A stretch of DNA of 64,000 nt from Roseateles sp. DAIF2 (lineage in GTDB: Bacteria > Pseudomonadota > Gammaproteobacteria > Burkholderiales > Burkholderiaceae_C), in NCBI RefSeq assembly GCF_015624425.1, contig NZ_CP049919.1, forward strand, positions 1,426,001 to 1,490,000, given 5' to 3'. Shown here one piece after another: positions 17,973 to 27,208 of the stretch. The position numbers were made by a program, and so were the translations under genes. Within the stretch, counting starts at the first letter, position 1; the number at the start of each line of letters is the position of its first letter. The notes below the pieces were generated by a model, which worked only from the letters and a program-made list of their open reading frames with translations, ran no database searches and was not told the DNA's origin.

Positions 17973-19279
17973 AGATTCTGATCAAAGGTGGTCGCCTGAT
18001 CGACCCGGCCTCGGGCCTGGACAAGCAGGGCGATCTGGCGATCGCCTCCGGCCGCATCGTCGCGCTGGGTGGCGTGCCGGCCGATTTCGAGGCCGAGCGC
18101 GTGATCGACGCCGCGGGCCTGGTCGTCGCGCCGGGCCTGGTGGACCTGGCCGCGCGCCTGCGCGAGCCCGGCCATGAGCATGAGGGCATGCTGGAGAGCG
18201 AGCTGGCCGCGGCCGCGGCCGGCGGCGTCACCAGCCTGGTCTGCCCGCCCGACACCGACCCGACGCTGGATGAGCCCGGCCTGGTCGAGATGCTGAAGTT
18301 CCGCGCCCGCAAGCTGTCGCGCTGCCGCCTGTTCCCGCTGGGCGCGCTGACCCGCGGCCTGGCCGGCGAGGTGCTGACCGAGATGGCCGAGCTGACCGAG
18401 GCCGGCTGCGTCGGCTTCTCGCAGGCCGACCAGCCGATCAAGAACACCCAGTTCCTGCAGCGCGCCTTCCAGTACGCCGCCACCTTCGGCTACACGGTCT
18501 GGCTGCGCCCGCTCGACCCTTGGCTGTCCGGCGGCGTGGCCGCCAGCGGCGCGGTCGCGACGCGGCTGGGCCTGTCCGGCGAGCCGGTGACGGCCGAGAC
18601 CGTCGCGCTGCACACCATCTTCGAGCTGCAGCGCGTCACCGGCGCGCGGGTGCATCTGTGCCGCCTGTCCAGCGCGGCCGGCGTGGCGCTGTTGCGCGCG
18701 GCCAAGAAGGAGGGCCTGCCGGTCACGGCCGACGTGTCGATCAATTCGCTGCACCTGACCGATGTGGACATCGGCTTCTTCAACTCGGCGATGCGCGTGA
18801 ACCCGCCGCTGCGCCAGGGCCGCGACCGCGACGCGCTGCGCGCCGCGCTGGCCGATGGCACCCTGGACGCGCTGGTCTCGGACCACATGCCGGTTGACGA
18901 GGACGAGAAGATGCTGCCCTTCGCCGAGGCCACGCCCGGCGCCACCGGCCTGGAGCTGCTCTTGAGCCTGGCGCTGAAATGGGCCGAGGACGACCAGCAG
19001 CCGCTGGCGCGTGCGCTGGCGGCGGTGACGGCCGAGCCGGTCAAGGTGCTGGGCCCGGCCCTGGGTTCGCTGGCGGCCAGCGCCGGCCGCCTGGTCGAGG
19101 GCGGCGTGGCCGACATCTGCGTGTTCGACCCGGCCGCGCGCTGGGCCGTGACGCCGCAGCGCCTGCAGAGCCAGGGCAAGTACACGCCCTTCGCGGCCGA
19201 CATCACCGGCTTCGAGCTGCCGGGCCGGGTGCGCCATACCCTGGTTGCGGGCCATATCGCCTACGAGTGCGCTGAGTGA
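17969..19279 (+). CDS. Dihydroorotase-like pseudoenzyme (PyrC')
   Basis: 436 residues of amidohydrolase fold ([40 protein letters not shown]). The metal-binding H-x-H after PGLVD is replaced by Ala61-Ala-Arg63. The later His pair of type I dihydroorotases reads INSLHL, and the SDHAPH motif reads [11 protein letters not shown], so several zinc ligands are missing. I therefore call a non-catalytic partner of PyrB (as Pseudomonas pyrC'/pyrX), predicting a true pyrC elsewhere in the genome. It overlaps pyrB by 4 bases (ATGA) and the acyltransferase gene by 4 bases. Confidence 0.9.
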   Translation: MKILIKGGRLIDPASGLDKQGDLAIASGRIVALGGVPADFEAERVIDAAGLVVAPGLVDLAARLREPGHEHEGMLESELAAAAAGGVTSLVCPPDTDPTLDEPGLVEMLKFRARKLSRCRLFPLGALTRGLAGEVLTEMAELTEAGCVGFSQADQPIKNTQFLQRAFQYAATFGYTVWLRPLDPWLSGGVAASGAVATRLGLSGEPVTAETVALHTIFELQRVTGARVHLCRLSSAAGVALLRAAKKEGLPVTADVSINSLHLTDVDIGFFNSAMRVNPPLRQGRDRDALRAALADGTLDALVSDHMPVDEDEKMLPFAEATPGATGLELLLSLALKWAEDDQQPLARALAAVTAEPVKVLGPALGSLAASAGRLVEGGVADICVFDPAARWAVTPQRLQSQGKYTPFAADITGFELPGRVRHTLVAGHIAYECAE

Positions 19280-20004
19280 TCCCGGTCTGGCGCCTGGCGC
19301 GGGTCTTCCTGCATGTGCTGCGGGCCCTGCTGATCGTGGGGCTGCGCTTTCCGCAGCTGCGGCCGGCCGAGCGCCATGCCCATGTCGGCGCCTGGTCGCG
19401 CCGCCTGCTGGAACTGCTGGGCGTGCGGCTGGAGGCCGTCGGCCAGGGCCGGCCCGGGGCCAAGCTGCTGATCGCTAACCATGTGTCCTGGCTGGACATC
19501 GCGGCGATGCATGCGGTGCTGCCGGAGGCGCGCTTCGTCTCCAAGGGCGATGTGAAACGCTGGCCGGTGGTCGGCTGGCTGGTCACCGGCGTCGGCACGC
19601 TCTTCATCGAGCGCGCCAGCAAGCGCGATGCGCTGCGCGTCGTGCACCGGACCGCCGAGGCGCTGGAGTCCGGCGACACGGTGGCGGTGTTCCCCGAGGG
19701 CACGACCGGGGCCGGCCCCGAGCTGCTGCCCTTCCATGCCAATCTGCTGCAGGCGGCGGTGGCCACCGCGCTGCCGATCCAGCCGGTGATGCTGCGCTGG
19801 CATGAGCCGGGCGAGCGCTTCAGCAGCGCCGCGCGCTTCATCGGCGACACCACCCTGACCCAGAGCCTGTGGCGCATCGCCAGCGCACGCGGCCTGGCGG
19901 TGCGGGTGCAGGTGCTGCCGGCGGTCGAGACCGCCCATGCCGACCGCCGCCTGCTGGCCGAACATTTGCGCGAGCAGCTGGCCGAGGCGCTGGCCGCCGA
20001 CTGA
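19276..20004 (+). CDS. 1-acyl-sn-glycerol-3-phosphate acyltransferase (PlsC family)
   Basis: 242 residues. An N-terminal hydrophobic segment (VFLHVLRALLIVGLRF) is followed by the H-x4-D catalytic motif NHVSWLDI and the glycerolipid-binding VFPEGTTGAG. It catalyses acyl transfer to lysophosphatidate at the inner membrane or a related lipid acylation. The initiation codon at 19276 is a GTG overlapping the pyrC' stop (GTGA). It is the last gene of the yqgE-pyr operon. Confidence 0.9.
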   Translation: MIPVWRLARVFLHVLRALLIVGLRFPQLRPAERHAHVGAWSRRLLELLGVRLEAVGQGRPGAKLLIANHVSWLDIAAMHAVLPEARFVSKGDVKRWPVVGWLVTGVGTLFIERASKRDALRVVHRTAEALESGDTVAVFPEGTTGAGPELLPFHANLLQAAVATALPIQPVMLRWHEPGERFSSAARFIGDTTLTQSLWRIASARGLAVRVQVLPAVETAHADRRLLAEHLREQLAEALAAD

Positions 20005-20031
20005 AAAAGCAGGGACCGCCGGGCGCGGCTG

Positions 20032-20086
20032 TTCATCGGATGTTCATCTGGCCGGGCGGGGCCGCTTCATCGGCGCGGCGTAGAGT
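20032..20086 (+). promoter_or_regulatory. TTCAT repeat promoter of the two-component operon
   Basis: Three TTCAT boxes at 20032-20036, 20043-20047 and 20066-20070 (spacings 11 and 23 bases) precede a TAGAGT -10-like element at 20081-20086, just upstream of the kinase ATG at 20094. An 11-base period is typical of direct repeats bound by OmpR-family regulators. The segment from the last box through the -10 closely matches 22472-22496 upstream of the gene at 22530. Binding by the regulator at 21719-22402 is inferred. Confidence 0.5.
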
Positions 20087-20093
20087 GCGCGGC

Positions 20094-21718
20094 ATGTTCC
20101 GCGCCCGTCTGCTGCTTGCCATCGCGATGCTGGGTCTGCTGGCCCTGATGGAGGGCGCGGCGGCGCTGTGGGCGCAGCACAGCGCGGCCCAGCAGGTGCA
20201 GCGCGGCCGCCTGGCCAGCGATGTGCTGAAGGGCTATGTGGAGCTGGCCGCCAACAAGCAGCGCCTGCGCAGCTGGACCGTGCAGCATCTGCTGGCGGCC
20301 GATGCGGCGCCGGCGGTGCGCGACGGCCTGCTGGCCGAGATGCGCGCCGGGCTGGCGCGCACCTACCAGCTCTCGCTGGCGCTGGACGAGCTGGAGGCCG
20401 AGCTGGGCGAACCGGGCCGGCGCGCGGTGCGCCAGCAGTCGCTGAGCGTGCTGGACCGCCATCTGGGCGAGCTGGGCCGGGCGCTGGGCGGGGTCAGGCC
20501 GCTGCAGTCCGATGCCAATGCCGCGGCGGCCTGGCGCCAGATCGCCGCGCTGTTCGACGAATCCCAGGGCCAGGACCTGCGCCGCCTGCTGAACGCCGAG
20601 ATCGAGGCCGAGCGCCAGGCCACCGAGGCCTCGCGCCGCGACGCCGACCAGGCGCTGGCGACGATGCGCCAGGTGGTGATCGTGCTGAGCGTCACCGCGC
20701 TGCTGGCGACGATCGGGCTGGCGATGTACTTCATGCACCGCCTGAAGACGCCGATCGACGACCTGACCGGCGGCGCGCTGGCGTTGCGCCAGGGCGAGCT
20801 GAGCCACCGCATCCCGGAGCGCCAGCTCGACGAATTCGGCGAGGTGGCGCGCAGCTTCAACGCGATGGCCGCCGAGCTGCAGCTGCGTCGCGCCCAGGAA
20901 CAGGCGGACCGCGCGCGGCTGGAGGAGATGGTGCAGTCGCGCACCGCCGAGCTGCGTGCCGCGCACGAGACCCTGCAGGCGCTGGACCTGCGGCGCCGGC
21001 GCTTCTTCGCCGAGGTCAGCCATGAGCTGCGCACGCCGGCCACCGCGATTCGCGGCGAGGCCGAGGTGGCGCTGCGCGGGCGCGAGAAGACGGGCGAGGA
21101 GTACCGCCAGGCGCTGGCGCGCATCGTCGCCACCGTCGGCCAGTTCTCGCATGTGGTGGAAGACCTGACCCTGCTGGCGCGCAGCGAGTTCGACCAGCTG
21201 GTGGTGCGGCGCGAGCCGCTGGACTGGCGCGCGCTGCTGCAGCAATGCTGCGAGCAGGCGCAGAAGCAGGCCGAGGCCGAGCGCCTGCGCTTCGACTGGC
21301 GCCTGCCCGAGCCGGGGCCGGAGCGCGCCCTGCTGCTGGGCGACGGCAAGCGGCTGCGCCAGCTGCTGGGCATCGTGCTGGACAACGCGCGGCGCTATTC
21401 GCATGCCCGGGGCCGCATCGAGCTGGCGGCCGAACTGGCCGGCGAGGCCCTGCGGCTGCGCGTGCTGGACCAGGGCATCGGCATCGCCGCGCAGGAGCTG
21501 GCGCAGGTGTTCGAGCGCCATTTCCGCGGCGAGGCGGCGCGCGCGCACCGGCCCGACGGCCTGGGGCTGGGCCTGCCGATCGCGCAGGCCATCGTGCAGG
21601 CGCATGGCGGGCGCATCGAACTGCGCAGCGCCGCGGGGCAGGGCGCCGAGGTGCTGATCGAGCTGCCACTGGGAATCGCCGGGAAGGGCGTGGAAATGAC
21701 GAACGGGGAGGGGCAGGG

Positions 21719-21722
<4 letters not shown>
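20094..21722 (+). CDS. Sensor histidine kinase, HAMP + HisKA + HATPase
   Basis: 542 residues from the ATG at 20094; the frame runs upstream through plsC but that part is a shadow. TM1 (LLLAIAMLGLLALMEGAAAL), a helical periplasmic sensor of about 190 residues, and TM2 (VVIVLSVTALLATIGLAMYF) lead into HAMP (LKTPIDDLTGGALALRQGEL), a coiled coil, and the H box FFAEVSHELRTP with His310. The ATPase domain has DNARRYS (N box), DQGIGI (G1) and GLGLGLPIAQAIVQAHGG (G2). The RTPATAIRG variant of the H box fits the usual orthodox kinase. It overlaps its regulator gene by 4 bases. Confidence 0.93.
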
Positions 21723-22402
<680 letters not shown>

Positions 22403-22426
22403 GCCTGGCGCGGCCGTCAGAATTCG

Positions 22427-22492
22427 TTCATCTGCGCGTCAGCGCGCCTTCATGCGCCGCGAGCGCCGGCGTTCATCGTCGCGGCCCAGACT
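22427..22492 (+). promoter_or_regulatory. TTCAT repeat promoter of the NTF2-like secreted protein gene
   Basis: TTCAT boxes lie at 22427-22431, 22449-22453 and 22472-22476 (spacings 22 and 23), followed by CAGACT at 22487-22492, at the same distance from the last box as TAGAGT is in the two-component promoter. The 25-base stretches 20066-20090 and 22472-22496 agree at about 20 positions. This is the basis for proposing a shared regulator. Confidence 0.5.
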
Positions 22493-22529
22493 GGGCCGGT
22501 GCCGTCTTGGCATGCTCCTTCGCACGACC

Positions 22530-23003
22530 ATGAAGCGATTCACCCCCATCCTCGCCGTCACCACCCTGCTGGCCGCCGCGTTGCCGGCCCAGGCCAATAC
22601 CGCGGCGGCCGGCGCCGCCAGCTGCGCCCCGGTCACCGAGGCGCAGATCGCGGCGCTGTTCGAGCGCTGGAACGCCTCGCTGGCGACGCTGGACCCGGAC
22701 AAGGTCGCGGCCAACTACGCCGCCGACGGCGTGCTGCTGGCCACCGTGTCGAACAAGCCGCGCACCAACACCGCCGAGATCCGCGACTACTTCGTCAGCT
22801 TCCTGGCCAAGAAGCCGGTCGGCAAGATCGACCGCCGCATCGTCAAGCTGGGCTGCAACAGCGCGCAGGATGTCGGCACCTACACCTTCAGCTTCAAGGA
22901 CGGCAGCAAGGTCAGCGCGCGCTACACCTATGTCTACCAGTTCAGCCAGGGGCAATGGCTGATCAGCCATCACCATTCCTCGGCGATGCCCGAGAAGCTC
23001 TGA
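22530..23003 (+). CDS. Secreted NTF2-like (SgcJ/EcaC-type) protein
   Basis: 157 residues from the ATG at 22530 (MKRFTPILAVTTLLAAALPAQA, signal peptide); an in-frame ATG at 22512 is an alternative. The mature part has one NTF2-like/CaMKII-association fold: VTEAQIAALFERWNASLATL, ANYAADGVLLATVSN, EIRDYFVSFLAKKPVG, YTYVYQFSQGQWLISHHHSS. Two Cys (ASCAPV and KLGCNS) may pair. Function unknown; annotated in many genomes as SgcJ/EcaC family. It is the first gene after the two-component operon and shares its TTCAT promoter layout, so it is a probable regulon member with a periplasmic role. Confidence 0.85.
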   Translation: MKRFTPILAVTTLLAAALPAQANTAAAGAASCAPVTEAQIAALFERWNASLATLDPDKVAANYAADGVLLATVSNKPRTNTAEIRDYFVSFLAKKPVGKIDRRIVKLGCNSAQDVGTYTFSFKDGSKVSARYTYVYQFSQGQWLISHHHSSAMPEKL

Positions 23004-23147
23004 GCGAGCGCAGCGTTTTTTGTCGCTCTCTGTATCGCCGCGGCGCCGGGCGACGAAGGGTGACAAAAAGGACCCGGCGCGGACATACGCGGGACAAGCT
23101 GGGCGCCTGCAATGGCGGGGTCATCCACCACCTCAGGGAGCCCTTGC

Positions 23148-23639
23148 ATGGACCTCGTTTCCACCTTCTCCATCTGGCGCGCCGGCGCCGCGGTCCTGCT
23201 GCTGCTCCTCGCCGAGGGCGCGGCGGCGGCCGCTGACCCGCGCGGCCGCTTCCTGACCGAGAGCGGCAATCTCGAGGTCGAGATCGCACCCTGCGCCGAC
23301 CCGGCGCTGCTGTGCGGCACGGTGGCGCGCGTGGTCGCGAACCGTTCGATGGCCCGGCCCGAGCAGGCCATGGCCCCGCCGGCCGGCGCGCGCGAGCTGC
23401 TGGGCCTGCAGCTGCTCAGCGGGCTGCGGCCCGATGGCGAGGGCGGCTGGCAGGGGCGCCTCTACAACCGCGAGAACGGCCGGCACTACGACTGCCGGGT
23501 CGCGCTGGACGAGGCCGGCCATCTGCGCCTGCGCGCCTATGTGCTGCTGCCGCTGTTCGGCAAGAGCCAGCTTTGGCGGCGTCTGGCCGAGGCGCCGGCT
23601 CCGGCGGCGGAGGCCGCGGCCAGCGCGGCGTCCCGCTGA
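23148..23639 (+). CDS. DUF2147 family exported protein
   Basis: 163 residues from the ATG at 23148 with AGGGAG 7 bases upstream; a longer frame from 23112 lacks a ribosome site. A signal-like hydrophobic start (AGAAVLLLLLAEGAAAAA) is followed by the DUF2147 pattern: GRFLTESGNLEVEIAPC, LLCGTVARV, WQGRLYNRENGRHYDCRVAL, LRLRAYVLLPLFGKSQLWRR. Proteins of this family are exported and of unknown function. It stands alone between the NTF2-like gene and an acetyltransferase gene. Confidence 0.8.
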   Translation: MDLVSTFSIWRAGAAVLLLLLAEGAAAAADPRGRFLTESGNLEVEIAPCADPALLCGTVARVVANRSMARPEQAMAPPAGARELLGLQLLSGLRPDGEGGWQGRLYNRENGRHYDCRVALDEAGHLRLRAYVLLPLFGKSQLWRRLAEAPAPAAEAAASAASR

Positions 23640-23696
23640 GCGGCGGGCGGCTATGCTGCTCGCCGGCAGGCATCTGCGCCGCAGCCGGGAGCAAGC

Positions 23697-24131
23697 ATGG
23701 CATTCGAATGGAAGACCAGCGCCGAGGGCGTCGACTGGGAGGAACTCTCGGCGCTGTACCGCGCCGCGCCGCTGGGCGACAAGAAGCCCGAACACCTGCG
23801 GCTGGTGTTCGGCAACAGCCTGTTCAAGTGCTTCGTCCACGACGCCCAGGGGCGGCTCGTGGCGGCGGGGCGGGTGCTGGCCGATGGCGCGGACTGCGCC
23901 TACCTCTGCGACATCGCGGTGCTGCCCGAGCACCAGGGCAGCGGGCTGGGCCGGCAGCTGGTCGGCCGGCTCGTGGAGATGTCGCGCGGGCACAAGAAGA
24001 TCATCCTCTACGCGGTGCCGGGCAAGGAGCCCTTCTACCGGCGCTTCGGCTTCCTGCGCATGAAGACCGCGATGGCGATCTTCGAGAACCAGCAGCTGCA
24101 GCTGGAACGCGGCTATCTCAGCGAGAGTTGA
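23697..24131 (+). CDS. GNAT family N-acetyltransferase
   Basis: 144 residues. The acetyl-CoA motif A is AYLCDIAVLPEHQGSGLGRQ followed by LVGRLVEM; the C-terminal IILYAVPGKEPFYRRFGFLR is the usual beta5/alpha4 region. Substrate unknown. CCGGGAGCAAGC precedes the ATG. Its 3' end overlaps the convergent methyltransferase gene by 14 bases. Confidence 0.9.
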   Translation: MAFEWKTSAEGVDWEELSALYRAAPLGDKKPEHLRLVFGNSLFKCFVHDAQGRLVAAGRVLADGADCAYLCDIAVLPEHQGSGLGRQLVGRLVEMSRGHKKIILYAVPGKEPFYRRFGFLRMKTAMAIFENQQLQLERGYLSES

Positions 24132-24783
24132 GTCTGCGGGCCACGATGTAGGGCCGGCGATCGCGGCCCCGGCTCGCGTGGTACTCGATCGCCAGCAGCT
24201 CGAAACCAGCATGTTCCAGCGCGGCGCCCAGCTCCGCGGCCCGGAAGGCGCCCGCATAGGGCGCCAGGCGCAGCGCCTGCATCGCCGGCAGCAGGGCTCG
24301 CCGCAGCAGCGGATGCATGTCCGCCAGGCAGGGCGTCTTGGAGATGAACAGGCCCCGCGGCGCGAGCAGGCCATGGATGCTGCGCAGGGTGCCGGCCAGG
24401 TCGCGCACCTGGTGCAGGTAGTTGAAGCCCAGCACCGCGTCGAACGAGCCGGCGGCTTCTTCGCCGTCGAGCAGGGTTTCGGCGGTCGCGACGCGAAAGC
24501 GCGGGGCCGGCAGCGCCGGCTCGGCTTGCGCTTGGTTCTTCTCCTCGGCGATCGCGATCATGCCGGCGGAGAGGTCGGTCGCCAGATAGGCGCGCACGCC
24601 GCCGGCCAGCGCCCGCGCGGTGACGCCGCTGCCGCAGCCCAGCTCCAGCACGCGGGCCGCCGGCGCCAGCAGGGCGCGCGTGCGGTCCAGGGTGCGCTGG
24701 TAGCCGGCCGGGTCGGCGATGGCGCCGCGGGTGTAGCGCCGGGAGTTCCGGTCCCAGAATCTGGCGTCGCTGCTCAGGCTCAT
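24118..24783 (-). CDS. Class I SAM-dependent methyltransferase
   Basis: 221 residues from the ATG at 24783 (MSLSSDARFWDRNSRRYTRG). The SAM-binding motif I is VLELGCGSGVTARALA, motif II LATDLSAGMIAIAEE, and motif post-I/IV FDAVLGFNYLHQVRDL. It resembles small-molecule methyltransferases of the UbiE/COQ5-like group; substrate unknown. A longer frame to 24813 adds MPGGRHRGAP without support. Tail-to-tail overlap with the acetyltransferase gene. Confidence 0.88.
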   Translation of the reverse strand: MSLSSDARFWDRNSRRYTRGAIADPAGYQRTLDRTRALLAPAARVLELGCGSGVTARALAGGVRAYLATDLSAGMIAIAEEKNQAQAEPALPAPRFRVATAETLLDGEEAAGSFDAVLGFNYLHQVRDLAGTLRSIHGLLAPRGLFISKTPCLADMHPLLRRALLPAMQALRLAPYAGAFRAAELGAALEHAGFELLAIEYHASRGRDRRPYIVARRLNSR

Positions 24784-24836
24784 CGGGGCTCCCCGGTGAC
24801 GGCCGCCCGGCACGGCGGGCGGCTTGCGGGCCTAGC

Positions 24837-25580
24837 TCAGGCTTTGCCCTGATTGGCCACCGCGGCGGCGGCCTTGGCGGCGGCCTCGGCGTCGCCCAGG
24901 TAGTAGCGCTTGATCGGCTTCAGCTCCGCGTCCAGCTCGTAGACCAGCGGGATGCCGTTGGGAATGTTCACGCCCACGATGTCGTCGTCGCCGATATTGT
25001 CCAGATACTTCACGAGGGCCCGGATGCTGTTGCCATGGGCCGCGATGACCAGGCGCTTGCCCGACAGGATCGCCGGCGCCACGCTTTCGTTCCAGAAGGG
25101 CAGCACGCGCGCCACGGTGTCTTTCAGGCACTCGGTCAGTGGGATGTCCTCGGGCTTGAGTTTGGCGTAGCGGATATCGCCGCGCTCGCTGCGCGGATCG
25201 CTGGCCTCCAGCGCCGGCGGCGGGGTGTCGTAGCTGCGCCGCCAGATCAGCACCTGCTCGTCGCCGTACTGCTTGGCCATGTCGGCCTTGTTCAGACCCT
25301 GCAGGGCGCCGTAGTGGCGCTCGTTCAGGCGCCACTCATGCACCACCGGCAGCCAGGTGCGGTCCATCTGATCCAGGCAATGCCACAGGGTCCAGACGGC
25401 GCGCTTGAGCACCGAGGTGTAGGCCACGTCGAAGTCCAGCCCGGCTTCCTTGAGCAGGCGGCCGGCCTGCTTGGCCTGCTCGACCCCGGTCGAGGTCAGA
25501 TCGACGTCGGTCCAGCCGGTGAAGCGGTTTTCGAGGTTCCAGGTGGATTCGCCATGGCGAATGAGCACGAGCTTGTACAT
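24837..25580 (-). CDS. gpmA: 2,3-bisphosphoglycerate-dependent phosphoglycerate mutase
   Basis: 247 residues, full length. The catalytic motif [18 protein letters not shown] carries the phospho-His; [18 protein letters not shown] and [16 protein letters not shown] carry the other conserved residues. It interconverts 3- and 2-phosphoglycerate in glycolysis/gluconeogenesis. It is monocistronic and divergent from the rhodanese gene with a 181-base intergenic region. Confidence 0.97.
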   Translation of the reverse strand: MYKLVLIRHGESTWNLENRFTGWTDVDLTSTGVEQAKQAGRLLKEAGLDFDVAYTSVLKRAVWTLWHCLDQMDRTWLPVVHEWRLNERHYGALQGLNKADMAKQYGDEQVLIWRRSYDTPPPALEASDPRSERGDIRYAKLKPEDIPLTECLKDTVARVLPFWNESVAPAILSGKRLVIAAHGNSIRALVKYLDNIGDDDIVGVNIPNGIPLVYELDAELKPIKRYYLGDAEAAAKAAAAVANQGKA

Positions 25581-25693
25581 GGATTGCGTGTGGATGACGG
25601 CCGCCCCAGTCGGGCTGGCGGGATTCTAAGGGCCGAGCCCTGCCGGCCAGCGGCGGCGGGAGGCGGTCCGGCGCGTCGTCAATTGATGCGGCG

Positions 25694-25724
25694 TTGGCCC
25701 CGGACGCGCGGGCCTTTTTATAAT
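25694..25724 (+). promoter_or_regulatory. Candidate sigma-70 promoter of the rhodanese gene
   Basis: A perfect TATAAT at 25719-25724 is preceded by TTGGCC at 25694-25699 with a 19-base spacer (slightly long). It would start transcription about 30 bases before the TTG start codon at 25762. It is the clearest -10 box in the housekeeping part of the window. Confidence 0.55.
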
Positions 25725-25761
25725 CCCCCTTTTTCATCAACGACAACCGGGCACGCTTACC

Positions 25762-26175
25762 TTGAAGTTCCTGATCGACAACTGGTATCTGGTGCTGGCC
25801 GCCGTGGTGTCCGGCGGCCTGCTGCTGTGGCCCATCCTGATGCGCAGCGCCGCGGGCGCCGCCGTCTCCACCGCCGAGGCCGTGCGCCTGGTGAATCGCG
25901 AAAAGGCGGTGCTGATCGACGTCAGCGAACCGGCCGAATACGCGGCCGGCCATGTCGCCGGCGCGAAGAGCCTGCCGCTCGGAAGCATCGAAGCGGGCGC
26001 CAAGCAACTGCCCGCCAACAAGGCCCTGCCCATCGTGGTGCTGTGCGCCAACGGCGCACGCGCCGGCCGCGCCGCTGGCATGCTGCGCAAGCTGGGTTAC
26101 GAGAAGGCCCAGCCGCTGGCCGGCGGCCTGGCCGCCTGGCGCGAGGCGAACCTGCCGGTCGAGAAGGCTGCGTAA
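25762..26175 (+). CDS. Membrane-anchored rhodanese-domain protein
   Basis: 137 residues starting with a TTG codon at 25762. No in-frame ATG lies nearby, and the N-terminus MKFLIDNWYLVLAAVVSGGL is a single TM anchor. The rhodanese domain follows (AVRLVNREKAVLIDVSEPAE, then VLCANGARAGRAAGMLRKLG with the active-site Cys, LAGGLAAWREANLP). It is likely a sulfur carrier or sulfurtransferase at the membrane. It is followed 71 bases later by grxC, an arrangement common in Burkholderiales, suggesting a redox-linked pair upstream of secB. Confidence 0.9.
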   Translation: MKFLIDNWYLVLAAVVSGGLLLWPILMRSAAGAAVSTAEAVRLVNREKAVLIDVSEPAEYAAGHVAGAKSLPLGSIEAGAKQLPANKALPIVVLCANGARAGRAAGMLRKLGYEKAQPLAGGLAAWREANLPVEKAA

Positions 26176-26188
26176 CAGCCTTTCGCCT

Positions 26189-26207
26189 CGGGCGGCAAGG
26201 CCGCCCG
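26189..26207. other. GC-rich hairpin between rhodanese gene and grxC
   Basis: A perfect inverted repeat CGGGCGGC-AAG-GCCGCCCG lies 14 bases after the rhodanese stop. It has no T-run, so it is not a standard intrinsic terminator; it could stabilise the upstream mRNA end or separate the two genes. Confidence 0.4.
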
Positions 26208-26246
26208 CAGGCAGAAGCCGCATCACTGGTTAATGGAGTTGGGCGC

Positions 26247-26507
26247 ATGCAAGCCGTGAAGATGTACACCACCCTGGTCTGCCCCTACTGCGTGCGGGCC
26301 AAGGCCCTGCTGAAGCAGCGCGGCGTCGAGGCGATCGACGAGGTGCGGGTGGACCTGAACCCGACCGAGCGCGACGCGATGATCGCGCGCACCGGCCGCC
26401 GCACCGTGCCGCAGATCTTCATCGGCGACACCCATGTCGGCGGCTGCGACGACCTGGTCGCGCTGGACCAGCGCGGCGGCCTGATGCCGCTGCTGCAGGC
26501 CGCCTGA
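26247..26507 (+). CDS. grxC: Glutaredoxin 3
   Basis: 86 residues. The dithiol active site is VCPYCVRAKALL (CPYC), with TVPQIFIGDTHVGGCDDL giving the cis-Pro glutathione-binding loop and GG motif. It reduces disulfides with glutathione in the cytoplasm. ATG at 26247 with GGAGTTGGG upstream. Length and motifs are normal. Confidence 0.96.
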   Translation: MQAVKMYTTLVCPYCVRAKALLKQRGVEAIDEVRVDLNPTERDAMIARTGRRTVPQIFIGDTHVGGCDDLVALDQRGGLMPLLQAA

Positions 26508-26533
26508 GGCAGGGCTCGACGGGCGCGGGGCCG

Positions 26534-26553
26534 GCCCCCGCTAACCCGGGGGC
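26534..26553 (+). terminator. Hairpin after grxC (possible terminator)
   Basis: GCCCCCG-CTAACC-CGGGGGC gives a 7-pair GC stem starting 26 bases after the grxC stop. No T-run follows, so intrinsic termination is uncertain. Confidence 0.35.
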
Positions 26554-26638
26554 GGACGTCATCGCCGCTGGGCCATAATCCCGCCCTGCTGCCCGTGGCG
26601 CTAGGCCGGCGGGTCCCAACCGAACAGACATCACCATC

Positions 26639-27100
26639 ATGGCCGACGAGAGCAACAACACCCCCGTGTTCCAGATCCAGCGCATGTACCTGAAGGACCT
26701 GTCGCTGGAGCAGCCGAACTCGCCCCAGATCCTGCTGGAGCAGACCCAGCCCCAGGTCGACATCAACCTGGCCCTGGCCGCCGAGCCGGTCAGCGAGGGC
26801 TTCTACGAGGTCAGCGTCACCGCCACCGTCACCACCAAGGTCGGCGACAAGACCCTGTTCCTGATCGAGGCCAAGCAGGCCGGCATCTTCGAGATCCGCA
26901 ATCTGCCGCAGGAGCAGGTCGAGGGCATCATCGGCATCGTCTGCCCGCAGATGATCTATCCTTACCTGCGCGCCATCGTCTCCGACGTCTGCACCCGCGC
27001 CGGCTTCCCGCCGGTGATCCTGACCGAGGTGAACTTCCAGGCCATGTTCGAGGCCCAGCAGGCCCAGCGCAACGGCCAGGACGCCGCGATCGCGAACTGA
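26639..27100 (+). CDS. secB: Protein-export chaperone SecB
   Basis: 153 residues. Conserved SecB stretches are [42 protein letters not shown], and [20 protein letters not shown] with [15 protein letters not shown]. It holds preproteins unfolded for SecA in the cytoplasm. A -10-like CATAAT lies at 26574-26579. Followed by gpsA, as usual in beta- and gammaproteobacteria. Confidence 0.97.
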   Translation: MADESNNTPVFQIQRMYLKDLSLEQPNSPQILLEQTQPQVDINLALAAEPVSEGFYEVSVTATVTTKVGDKTLFLIEAKQAGIFEIRNLPQEQVEGIIGIVCPQMIYPYLRAIVSDVCTRAGFPPVILTEVNFQAMFEAQQAQRNGQDAAIAN

Positions 27101-27150
27101 GCGTCGAGGTCGTCGCAGGACAAGCAAGAGGCCCGGCTTCTTCTTGATAC

Positions 27151-27194
27151 AACGCCCCTGGCTGCGCAATGCGGCGGGGGCGTTTTGTTTTGTT
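27151..27194 (+). terminator. Intrinsic terminator after secB
   Basis: ACGCCCC (27152-27158) pairs with GGGGCGT (27177-27183), followed by a T-rich run (TTTTGTTTTG). The hairpin ends only about 15 bases before the gpsA ATG, so either termination is partial or gpsA uses a very close promoter. Confidence 0.65.
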
Positions 27195-27208
27195 CCAATG
27201 CAGCCGCA

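Noticed and set aside
23004..23040. Possible terminator after the NTF2-like gene (GAGCGA...TCGCTC around a T-run)
   Set aside because: Stem is short and the T-run lies inside the loop instead of after the stem.
24118..24131. Convergent 14-base overlap of acetyltransferase and methyltransferase genes as evidence of regulation
   Set aside because: Short tail-to-tail overlaps are common in dense genomes and need no special explanation.
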